From the NCBI GenBank assembly GCA_914767715.1, contig OU612069.1, positions 12,893,387 through 12,957,386 on the forward strand: a stretch of DNA of 64,000 nucleotides, given 5' to 3'. Below, piece after piece: positions 22,063-34,400 of the stretch (the stretch's first letter is position 1; each line of letters opens with the position of its first letter). This stretch comes from Membranipora membranacea. Lineage: Eukaryota; Bryozoa; Gymnolaemata; Cheilostomatida; Membraniporidae. The position numbers and the translations under genes are program-made. The notes under the pieces were generated by a model. That model was not told the origin of the DNA, did not search any database, and saw only the letters and a list, made by a program, of their open reading frames with translations.

Positions 22063-23764
22063 CCCATGCGTTGATTGCACAGCGATTTCAGGGGCTACTG
22101 AATTATTGGGATACCATTGGTCCAATTTTTGTTCACATCAATATGTGTTCCTTCATTCGCTTTGGGCAACCGTGATGCGTCAAAGTAGTGGTGGCGTGGA
22201 TGAATGGATGGCATCAAAGACTGTGATGTAGGAGGTCTTTTCACTCATGATATTCTGCTTGCATTCTCTGAGCTTTCCGTTGTTTTATTAAGCTGGGAAT
22301 ATCAATTCATCGCAAATCTTGCATTGTGTTATTCGTAAATGTACACCTGCTGTCTGTTAAACACGTTGATTGTAGCACAAATATGATAAATTGAAACTTC
22401 CTTGAAACAAATACACCTGACGCTGCTAAATGGAAACTATCGTTTGATGTGATGTCACAGTCTCTTTGAAGAAAAAAAGATGTGAGGCTTCCATTTGATA
22501 TCTCAAAGCAAGGATAATCGTGTGGTACAGGCAATCATCCTTGAAATTATGTCTGATCAAAGCTGATTGTTTCTGTTTGTTTCCTCTTGTACATGAAGAA
22601 TTTTGATAACCCAAGGTCAAAGGCATAGAAATTATTTCCTCATTTCCTTGAGCTTGTTGACAATCTTTGAGCTCGTTAAAGCATCCATGAAATTGAGATT
22701 GAAATTGTCAAAGCTGTTTCTCCAGCTAATCAGCATCAAAACAAGCCCAACATTGACCCTCTAGGACCACCAGAAGCTGTGTTATGAGTCATTGTTACTG
22801 TTATGGAACTGTTAAAGTGAAACCAACTTTTTTCCACCTCAAAAACTGCGTCAATCTCCTTCATTTTTTTGTTTTGAATTAATCTCTATGATGATAAGAG
22901 CCATGTTGGATTACAACTCGTTTCATCCTATTTTGATGAAATTACATCTTATACAGTCCGAATTTTCTAATGGTGAACATATACGTAAAATGTTTGTTTA
23001 TGACATCATATCCCCCTATGCAAGGCTCGCGCGCGAGAGTCAGCGAGGCCTTTCTTTGATAAGTTGTAACTTCAGTCCTAGTGGCCCAATTAAGCTGTTC
23101 TTGGGCTCATTTTGAAGCTTATAAGCTGGAGCGGCTCCTCTGATTATTCTAAGTTTTATTTCATGGATGCTTTACCAGTTTGATTTTGACAAGCTTTTGC
23201 TCCAGCCAGCAGTGTAGACTGACTATACTATAATATTGTTTTGAAGTTTGTCCCGTTTTCACTTTGTCAGCTTATCGTCAATAAATCTGTGCCTTGGTAG
23301 TTCAACATATGACCTTTAAGTTAGTTTATGTGCTGAAAGATTGACTTGGTTGATGTAGGGGGTGTCAATATGCTACTACCATATGTACAGGCAATATTTG
23401 AGCAGCTAAACTATGGTAACTTTTGTTCTCATGACCACATAATAATTCATATGCATGGTTTAACACATTTTTCCTCATATGCATCTCTCTTTTGTTCTGT
23501 TGCATGTAAACATATTGATCAGCAATTTAAAACTGTGCAAGTGAGAATCACAATCAAAAGTATAAATGCAACAAAGCTTTCAGAAGAGAAATTACGCACA
23601 CGCGCGCTTCCAGTTTGGCCTTTTCTCTTTGGTTTATCTTTGATGATTACTGCATACTGACTAAGTACACAACACAATATAATGCGCAAATTGTAGTTAT
23701 AAGAAAAGCTCACGTCCATCGATAGTCTCAATACCCTTTGATACCGTGTGAGAAACCTTGATGT

Positions 23765-23938
23765 TGCTTGGGTTTTTTGTTTCCGGTATCAGTGTGGGTC
23801 TACGGACCGTATCCTTATGTGGCACAGGAGCATTCGAGGTCTGATGCCCTTCCTGACACCACCATGATTCGCCAGGAATCGAACACGGGACCTCTCGATC
23901 GAAAAACACATGCCCTACCCATTGCACCACGGCCACTC
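23765..23938 (-). mobile_element. tRNA-derived SINE-like element
   Basis: On the minus strand there is GTGGCCGTGGTGCAATGGGTAG (A box region), GTCCCGTGTTCGATTCCTGG (B box) and a body with CAGGAAGGGCATC, a short block that also occurs in SINEs of other animals. The end runs to a GGTATCAAAGGG-like segment. It lies just downstream of the SVEP1-like gene and may overlap its 3' flank. Confidence 0.6.
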
Positions 23939-24110
23939 CCTTGCAGTTATATCAAGGTTATATTCATAATAAATTTATTGTCAGACAAAATTTCTGATCT
24001 TCAAATTTTTTTTCATGATGTGTTACAAACATAAAAGGCAAAGACGGGTAAAATTTGAGAAGAAATTATAAAAATAATTCATATGACTTGATTCACCAAT
24101 ATGGGAAGGT

Positions 24111-27100
24111 TTAGTTTGACCCTAGAGAAGCGCTGTACATGTTGATAAGCTGCGGCTGAACACCAGCAGACCTTCTACGTCTTGCTCCGCCTCCAATCTG
24201 AATAATCGACTCGTTCTAAAATAAAGAATGGATTACTTCCTTAAACTCATGCTAATAACAAAGCTTATTACGATTCTGAACAAAGAATAATTGATAATAA
24301 CATTTTTCAGAAAGGTTGCTGAGATGTATGTTTGTGGGTGGAAGCCAATGTGTTGGCTCTGATCTAATTGGCTAGGTAGTGGTAGGAAATCAAACTAGAT
24401 CTGTGCCACCAACATTTGCTCAAAATATAGTTGGTTGAGCGAAATGAAGATCAAAATTATCCTGACCAAATTTATCCTGAAACCAAAAAGCACCAACCTT
24501 AGGTCCACAGAAGACTTCAAAGTCATCCTTGGTCAGAGTTTTATCCTGTGATGCCTTGAATCCTTGACCTACAAAGCTGGGACCGCCCGATTCGAGCGCA
24601 TCGATTGTGTTCTGTATGATTTGTTGTTTAGTCTGTTCATTGTTACAGTTACCCTCATACCAGGTAAACTGGTACTGTGATAGTGTGTCCTCATTCACTG
24701 GAGCCCTCACTGTAAGAATATGTAAACAAGGACTGGAACGGGCTCAAAACATCAGTACCGGGTCGGGTTTTTGTGTTTTGGTTAATTTTCAGGATCGCTT
24801 CTTTGCTTGCCGCCAGGAATCAGATAACAACATGACCAATTGGAGGTCCCTAAACCTTTCAAACACGTCTCAAGAAAATTAAAAAATCTATTTATGAGTA
24901 TTAGAGAACAATGATATCAGCAAGCAATATATACAGGCAAAGGTGGTTTGATTGTCTGTCAACTACAGATGAATTTTGAGTCTTTATTTGGAGTATCAAA
25001 TCCCTTCAAATACATTAAGAACCGCAGTCTGGGAAATGCTTTCAGTTTGCAATTTGAGAACGTTTGATACACATATACATACATGAGCAATCACCAACGA
25101 CATCGTGGGGCAGCCATTTTCCTTTTAAAGAGCAGAAATAATCGGCCGGTATTCTGAAGATATTGTCGGGTAGAAGACGTTGAAGTCCTTCCTCACATTG
25201 AGGCACACAGTATACTCCAAGGGCCAGCTTATCACACATCATAGCACCATTAGATGGCCTGTGTAGCTCCGGACATCTTATCCCTGGGAAAATTGTTACA
25301 ATATATTGATATTAAAAACTTTGAGAATTTTGACAGCATATACAGGATTCCATATCACTACATAGCATCATATAAATTAATACCAGAGTAAAACAAAAAG
25401 TACTTTTTCTATTGCTCATGTTTTTTTTATATTCACTGATTTTGATATGTTTTATCTTAGAGAAAAAATTGTCCGATGATTTGTCTGATACTAACCTACA
25501 GGATGGATGGGTGGGGTGGAATGGGTTGGCAAAAATAGATGGGCCGGGTATCGGGTATATCTATATGTTAGAATACCAGTTGGGTTGGGTACGGATAGGC
25601 GAGAAATAGCTTTACTGAAACATTGTAAAACCATTTTGTACCTGACATAGAATACAGAAAATACCGCAGTTCAAGAAAATAGTCATACTCATTTCCAGTC
25701 ATGACTGCAAAATCAAAGTGACAGACTTTAGAAACCATATGGAGATAAGTCAAAGCCAAAGCCTATAATTAGTGCAGCGATCCTATATCTTTTTATCCAA
25801 GCCATCCCTTCTGTGATGTAAAAGGTTGGAGGTGCCGGGTATCGATCCCGGTACATGCTAAGCGAGCGCTCTACCACTTGAGCTACACCCCCATTGATAT
25901 CAACGGTTGTCTCCCTTCAATTATTAATATGACCGTGTAAGTTGACAGGTGCAAGAGGTATGAGTAGTCAAAATTACTATTTTGCTGTTGGTTTTCAATT
26001 CCAACCTCACCTGTACTATAACCATGTATACATACAAGACTACACATATTTAGCATTAATCCTAGGCAGTACCTTACCTGAAAGTTTGAATGAGAATTCA
26101 CACTTAGCGGTGTTTCCAGCAGTATCTTTAGCTGTATATGTTATAGTCCAAGTTCTGCCCACTCTGTATACACCAGGACTACCAGTACTGAAGATCTCAA
26201 GGTCCTGTTTACCGCTGTTATCGCTGAACTCTGGCAACTTCAAATATACAGAATACAGATCATAATATTATTCTAGAGGAGTGAAGTTGATGCTATCATA
26301 TAACGTTAAAAGTTATTTGAAGTTGGGTGTAGCTTGAACATGTTATCTCTCAGATTGAAATTGTGCAAAAAATTTAAATGTTCTAACAAAAGAGGTGGAC
26401 ATGTCTTGTTAATCAATTGATGTCCAGTGATGCTAGTAAATATTTGTTCCTATGGAAAATATATATTCACATGGAAAACTTTTTTGGAATGATTGGTGTA
26501 TGAAAAAAGTATTCCCGTGAGGAAAAATGCGCCTTCTTACCCATGTTTGAAAATGTGTTATAAATATGGTTGGCTTATATTTCTTCAACCTCATCCCTTA
26601 TATATATATACATATAATTTCCCACCTTAGCTTGTTAAAATTGGTACAAGTGTCACCACGCAAAACCTATATTGGACTTGTTGGATTAAAATGCCCTGTG
26701 GTCATGGCCTTACACATGTCATGCTGAGCTGATAAGGAGATATTCAGTTATCACTTTCGTTTCTTTCATGTCGCCTCATCAACTCTCACAATAATAACTG
26801 TTGTCGGATCCCAAGAAGGGATGTGAGAGTATTATTGCTCGCAATGTCTGATTAGTACACTAGAACTGATACGATCAGAGACCCAATCGCAAAGACGTAA
26901 ATCTGTTCGGCTTTGGAGCAATACACAAACGCGTCATACCTTCCATGTGACCTCTTTCTCATCATCATCAGCATATATAAATCCTTTCTCATCTTTCACT
27001 GGTCCGTCACACTGTACGACCTCAGGAGCCTCGATATCTGAGAGGATAAACAGACAATATTGTTATATTCTTTTTTCTAGCACTGAGTGCAAAACATTTC

Positions 27101-28417
27101 CAATGAGATGACTTGTTGCCTATGAAAGTATACATATCACAGAACACAATGTTTTCTAAGGAACCAAACTAACGCCCTGATGAAACATGCATGGTTTCTG
27201 GATTGACTGAAAATGCTTTATCAGACCAAATGCTCGAACTTTCAGGGTTGTCGATAGTGTCACCCTATTGTGACAGTGCAGAGAGCATTGGGACTCAAAT
27301 AATCTATCATGAGGGATGCAGTATGAGCAGCCAATTAAGTAAAGCTCATTGCATATGTCAGACGGATCGTGTAGTCTAAACTATTTCAAGAAATTTAAAA
27401 AACCTTATGTCTGCTTACCTCTAACCTCGATGGAGAAGGATCATTTGCGGAACGCTTTAGAACTGGAATAATATGTGTCATGGGTGTGATTGACAGTCCA
27501 GATAATAAGTGAGCTTGAACAAAATAGGGCATGTCCAGATGAACTATACTTTGTTTTGTATTATATAATGCTATACATCACTATGTCTGAAAGACCTTGC
27601 CATTAGGTAGACGGAGAAGTAAAATTTCGTTTTGAAGACAAGTTGACAACATAAAGTATGTGGCCCACTTACCTCTAACCTCGACGGAGAATGAACAACT
27701 AGCACTATTTCCAGCTCTGTCGCTGGCTGTGAAGTTAACATATGAAGTACCGATTGGGAACTTGAAGATTTCCTCTCCACAGAGCCTTGCTGATGTACAC
27801 GGGTACTCAGTGCCTACTTCATCATCTGTATAAATATATTCAAGACAATTATTATCAGTTTGTTTTGCCAACATCACTTCATTCACAAAATTTAAAAGCA
27901 TTCAATAAAGCCTTATTAAACTTTTGGAAAATGCCGTCATATACATCAAAATCGATTGGACTCTTACCATTTTACCAAAATATTTGCTTGAAAATTCTGA
28001 GATTGTAAAAGTGTTAAGCGTTACCCGGAAGCATTGCATTTACGTTAACATAATGATCTAGACGCAATCTCAATAAAAATTAATATACACATTAATCCTC
28101 ATGCAAACCGCTCTGCAATCTGAGGTTGCAACCTATGATCAATCATCTGAGGATCAGCTGAGGCTGTTGTCAGCATATATGTTAACAATGGTGACGTTAT
28201 GCAAGCCTCTGAGGTTACAACCGCTAAGTGTGTTTTGACCATAAGATAATTCTGAACTTACTGAGCAGTTTAAGAGTGAGTGTCTGAGTAATGGTACCAG
28301 ATGCATCGTTATCGAAGGCCTGCAGAGGTTGAAGTCTGACAAGAGCATAGCCTTCACTCTCCTCGTTGTCCAGAAATATATGTGGCGGGCAGGTGGAAAA
28401 CTCTGGTGGTCTCGCAT
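24111..28417 (-). CDS. SVEP1-like gene, exons 12-18: two HYR modules, sushi 4 and C-terminus
   Basis: HYR 1 is split over 28262-28417 (PPEFSTCPPHI) and 27673-27825 (FTASDRAGNSASCSFSVEV). HYR 2 is split over 26940-27037 (IEAPEVVQC) and 26078-26237 (YTAKDTAGNTAKCEFSF). Exon 25083-25283 is a sushi module. Exon 24498-24709 has an unknown helical Gln/Asn-rich segment (RAPVNEDTLSQYQFTWYEG). The last exon 24111-24215 ends ARRRRSAGVQPQLINMY...GSN, with stop TAA at 24113-24111. AATAAA on the minus strand at 23979-23974 is a plausible poly(A) signal. Confidence 0.85.
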
Positions 28418-31400
28418 CTATAACATAATTTTTGCACTTATTTCCTGTAGTGCTGATTTATGACGTGTATTGATGATTTTGTGAGCGCACAACAACAAAA
28501 AGATATGAATAAGATCCTGTCCAGGGCCTTTGTGTACGATTAGTACCTGTACCTGTACCTGTACCCTGATAATACAATCTTGTTATGTTATCCCCCATCG
28601 AAGACAAGAAACAAGATCCTGTTGTTGGATGAGAAAACTTACGTGAAATTCTCCTAAGATTTATAGCTTGTGCTTTTTGTTTAGTTGCGGGCATGCATAA
28701 GTTCTGGATAACCAATTGGGTTGTTAAGACAGAACCAGGTGAAGAATTGAGCTGCATATCTAACATAATAGTAAGCTTTTTGATGTCATCATGGTCCTAT
28801 CATATGGAGTGGACTGATATCAAGAGAAGAGGTTTTTTTCAAGCTGTTTTCTGACGGACTTTATCAGGTAATACTCTATTGTAGGAGGCATTAATTTGTC
28901 CAAATCATAAGTTCATCATTATCGTCATGATCAATGTTATCTTTATCATCATCATTATTATTATGCTATTAGTTATCAGTATATTCCTGATTATGCAGTC
29001 GCTATTTCTCTGTTTATGAGAACACAACGTGATGTTCTATGACAGAATATGAGAGATTGAAGCGACCTTCATGAAAACCCAATCTGATGTGAGTCTGATA
29101 TCACTAGCAATGTGTAAATTGTTGATGAGCAAATCATAAAGGTGAAATATGAATTAGAATTTAAGGATATGCTACAAGAATTCGATAAATTTTGCAGGAT
29201 ACTTTACTTACCTTTACAAATCACAGTCTTATCAAAGTCACTCCACTCTCCATTAGGCTGGCAGGTCCACTTTATATCTTCAGAGATTACATAACCATTA
29301 TTGCACTGTACAGAGCAAACTTTACCAAATACCCTATCTGCGTCTACATGACTACACTCCCTTAAGTTATACTGTCCGTTAAGTATCTCTGGTAGGTTGG
29401 TACACAGCTTAGCTGAAAACAAAAAGCCAAATACTACAGAAAATGAACTCACTTTGGTTCTTTGAGGTGTCTAGAATAGGGCAAAGCGATTATTGTTCAT
29501 ACCAATACAATCATATAACAGTGTTCAGAAGGACATTCAGTCTTGAGTAAATTTGAATGGACGAACACAGTCACAGTTCAACACCTGTCGCTGCCACTGG
29601 ACGGCCATTTATCTAAACTTGGTCGTTGTAGTATTAGATAAGAAAGGAAGTCCACTGTATATTTGCGACTCCTCTGACTCTTTGCTACATAGAGTAGTCG
29701 GTTCTGGTTGTTTAGATATTTATACACCCAACACAACTTGATGAAGAATGAAGAATTGAACCCACGTTCACAGACAAGAGAACTACCGCTCCATTTGCCG
29801 TTAGTCCTGGCCCGGTCCAGTCCGCATATCATAAACTGTGAGGTGCCAGGTCTTGGCAGATAGCCTGAGATACACCTATTTCTACATTCTGTCTTATAGG
29901 GGAAGTTACCACTCTGTGCTTTGCCGTCTCGCATGCATTTCCATCCCACACTGTTAGGAGTCTTAGGCATGATTGGACACTGAAGCGCTGCATGGAATAT
30001 AAAAGCAAAACAGACTTATTTGGGTTAAAGAGCAATGACGGTTTTGAGAAAACAATGTTGTCTCTCGAGTTATCAGCATTATCTATTGACTATTATTTTT
30101 GCTCACGAACACAATTAAGCTTACTGCGCCTGTGGTCCTAAATGAATAATAATAATAATAATGATTATCAAAATAAATGATTCCCAAAAAATTATTAATA
30201 AAAAATTAATTAATAATAATAAATATAAAAATAAATAATTAACAAAAAATCATCCAACAAAAATTAACAAGTAACAATAATATTATTTATGTTGACTATC
30301 TCACCGTGGCACATGGCAGGTGGAGGATTCATTCTACCATCTTGCTGACAGGTTCTCTCAGTGACACCTCCAGTAATGAATCCAGCGCGACATTCATAGT
30401 CACATGTCTTATTATAATCATATGAGCAGGTGCCCTTCAGTGATATCGAGTGCTGATCTAATAACAGGACTGAGTCTCTCTGGCATGTTACAGCTATATG
30501 CGGAATAAAGACAAAGGTGATAAGACATCATATTTTTCTTATACAGATAGAAAAGTAAGTAAAAAAATAAAACCCTTTCCCTGATTAAAATGTGAGAGCT
30601 ATTATGCGTTATTTGGTGCTGAGTTGTTCCCCATGGCCATGGGGAACGGTGCAGTTATTCTGAGTCTAAGAATCGTTAGTAACATAATACTAGTATTATA
30701 TTTGAAGGAAAACTGGTCGGCCCAGCAGTAGCGGGCACGCAAACTTCACAGGCTCATAGAAGAACAAAGCGATCCCACAACAAGGAAATCTCTAGGTTTA
30801 GATGCCAAGTTTATTTTAACGCAATCCACGGGAGAGGCATTATTGTATATGACAGTGATTTTGGGAGATGAAGGGTTTTCATTGCATTCAAGGAACTGGC
30901 CTTTTTTTCTCACCCTTTCATAGGCCAAAGAGTTTTAAGATATGCAGCCGAAATTTTACCTTATAGATAAGGGTGATAGAAAATTCACTCTATCAAGCTT
31001 TATATTACCCTCCAATTATTCTTACCTCCACAAGGAGGATTCCTGGTCTTATCAACAACATTCCAGAAGCCGACGGAACAAACACATTGTGATTTAGACT
31101 GAGAACCTCTGGACATTGTAGTCTGTCTCTGGGCGCATGGCTTACACTTCTTAAGTATATTCCATGTCTCTTCCTGGTACTGACCGAGAGGACAGGCTAC
31201 AAAATTACAATTGCAACATAACAAACAACACCAGTATCATTGTCAACACATGGGTATTTTGCCAGGCTGGAGAGGCTAGGAAACAACTATTGTTGCATTA
31301 CTTCAAATTTCATCACATTGAAATACATTACATAGAATGACATTCCATTGCACCGTATTATATGTGTAATATTGCATCACATTACCTTGCATATCATTGT

Positions 31401-34400
31401 ATTGGTTCATCAACAAGAATACAAGTAGCATTAACAACACCGGATGTTTTGTATTGCATCGTTGTACATTGCATAACATTACATTGCATAGAATCACATT
31501 GAATTTGATTGCATATCATTACATTGAAAATATAACATCTAGACTGACATAATAGCTAGAGGGACAAAGCTGTATGACTTAGACTTAGAAATATGATAGG
31601 CTTGGATTTTATTGCTATAGAAACTGGAAGGGATGTCAATGACCGAACGCCATTATACTCACTGGTACATCATTAAGGTAATGTCAAAGACCGATCCGAA
31701 TATCAACATATCATATACCGTTGGAAAGCTGCCGAGCTACTGAAAATGAATACCTGAACAAAACCTTGATTCAATGACGTTGCGTCATTTTAGGGAGGAA
31801 ATGAGGCAGAAACCGCTGTTTTTGTCACAGCAGATGGAGGAGTCAAATTAAATGCAAGAAATTTCAAACCAGGTGGAATGCATACTTAGAGATTGCGTTC
31901 ATCGTAAAATTTGATTTTCTTTGATATATGACTAGTCTAAGCTGACTTTTTACGTCACGCCATACAATGCATTTTTTTTTGTGAAGCCGTGAAAATATGT
32001 GAAATTTCAATCATTGATTCAGAACAGATCATAGGCTCGAAACAAAATTAATTATGATTTTCCCTTAGAGTACATTTCAAATGTCATACCTATTAACTTT
32101 CAACAAATTAGCTTGCATATTGCGAAAACAGTAGACTCTCGAATACAGCTAATATTTTTTGCAACTTTTGCATAACATCAAATGTGCTGTCCAAATGACC
32201 ATTATTGTGGCCAAACAAAGTTTTTTTGAAAGTTCTCACATACAAAGCCGCTTTCATTAGCCATGGTGCACACAGGAAATGCCAAAAGATTTTTTCCCTG
32301 CATCTTCGTTTTTCTTGAATTTAACGCAAAAGAATGCCTAAAAACAGCTATTTTTTGGGACTTTTGAGGTGTTTTTGGCCATTCTTTTGCGCTAAATTCA
32401 AGAAAAACGAAGATGCAGTGAAAAAATCTGTTGGCATTTCCTGCGTGCACCATGGGTAACAAAAGCGGCTTCGTATGTGAGAACTTTCAAAAAAACATTG
32501 TTTGGCCACAAATGGTCATTTGGACAGCACATTTGACGTTATGCAAAAGTTGCGAAAAATATCAGGTGTATTCGAGAGTCTACTGTTTTCGCAATATGCA
32601 AGCTAATTTGTTGAAAGTCAATATGTATGACATTTGAAGTGTACTCTAAGGGAAAATCATAATTAATTTTGTTTCGAGCCTATGATCTGTTCTGAATTGA
32701 TTGAAATTTCACATATTTTCATGGCTTCACAAAACAGAATGCATTGTATGGCGTGACGTAAAAAGTCAGTTTAGACTAGTCATATATCAAAGAAAATCAA
32801 ATTTTACTATGAACTCAATCTCTAAGTATACATTCCACCTGTTTTGAAATTTCTTGCAATTAATTTGACTCCTCCATCTGCTGTGACAAAAACAGCGGTT
32901 TCTGCCTCATTTCCTCCCTAAAATGACGCAACGTCATTGAATCAAGGTTTTGTTCAGGTATTCATTTTCAGTAGCTCGGCAGCTTTCCAACGGTATATGA
33001 TATGTTGATATTCGGATCGGTCTTTGACATTACCTTAAGTTACCAAATAGTTATTCGTTTCCTACAGGTGGTTCTCAGTTTACTGGCAGGTAGAAGCGGA
33101 CCTTAAGGCAGAGACACATGGTTCAGCAAATATTAACTTTCTATACACCGTTGGAAAGCTACCAAGCTACCAAAAAAGCTAACAGCCCATCAAAAATGTG
33201 ATTGGATGATGTTGCCTCATTTTATCGAAGAATGAGGCCGAATAGGCTTTTTTTAGCAAAGCGGTTGGCTGAGCTAATTTGATTGCTAGTAATTTCAAAA
33301 CAGGGTATAACTATTCTTAGAGTTATAGTTTATCCTAATTTTTGTTTGAAAATAATATATGATGGGCCCAAAATGGCTTTTTACGTCATGTCATAATGTG
33401 TGTGAATTCTGAAATTCGACGATATAATGTGAAATTTTAAGTAACAATTCGAGATAGATCGTATATGTAAGAGCCAAATCTTTTGCTATTTTCCACTGAA
33501 TTGCTGTTTAAATGACAAAAACAACAATTTTCAGTAATAAAACTAATTTATAAACATCAGCACAGACCATCGAAGGTAGATCCATTTGGAGTTGTTTTTC
33601 CATAACACCAAACATGCTGTCAAATGGACCATTACTGAGGCCAGGCAATTTTCTTTTTAATTTCTCACATACGAAGCTGCTTTGGTGAGCATAATACAAA
33701 CATGAAATGCCAACAGAATATGGCACTGTGTATCAGTTTTCCGCGAATAGCGCACCACAGAATGCCAAAAACAGCCAATTTTAGGGGCTTTTTAAAGTGT
33801 TTTTGTTGCCAGCCCTCATCAAGGCGGATAAAAACTTCACAAATAGTATACAACTTTGGTGGAAAAGTATCCGCAGGATGCTTACAAAAAGCAGATAAGT
33901 CTCCAATCGAAACCATCCCCAGGTTTCTTCTAACCTAAAATGCATAAGGAAGGAGAAAGAAAAAGATACTTACTATCACAAGCTTCTTTACCACCAGCTC
34001 CTGTTACATATTTGCCGACTGGACATGCACATGTTTCTATTCCCTGATTGGCCAGTGTGTCACATGAACAGTTAGCTCCTGTGCTTTCTAGACATTGATA
34101 ACCACAGTATCCAGCTGGGATATGTATGTATTTACTGGTGTGTAACCCTGCAACAACAGACAGGTATATTTGCAGTTGGTGACGGAATGTGTTATATAAC
34201 TTTCAATACAAAAATCTTCATAGCCGATGTGTTGGCTCTCATCTGATTGGCTGTTTAGTTTCCCTTTTACAAGCCAATCAGAGCCAACATATTGGCTAGA
34301 ATCATCAGTACCTTCCGTAAACAAAGTTTGGAGCAGTAATCTCTGGTACAAAAGGTTCACCATTTATTGGGTGTTCAGCGTACACATGGCCTGAACTTGT

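Larger units (their letters stand above)
20286..24110. other. Intergenic stretch between SVEP1-like gene and D8C gene
   Basis: No supported gene. It contains three SINE-like elements (21055-21370, 21880-22062, 23765-23938), an (aatat)n tract and the 3' flank of the SVEP1-like gene with a possible poly(A) signal at 23974-23979. Short open frames (for example 22888-23115, 23346-23660) have no recognisable protein. Confidence 0.6.

Noticed and set aside
22888-23660. Plus-strand frames of 75 and 104 residues in intergenic DNA
   Set aside because: Composition is like the surrounding AT-rich DNA, and there is no domain, splice support or homologue that I recognise.
32202-32637. Open frames of 68-86 residues inside the foldback element
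   Set aside because: They exist on both arms as mirror images, have no family match and lie in non-coding repeat DNA.
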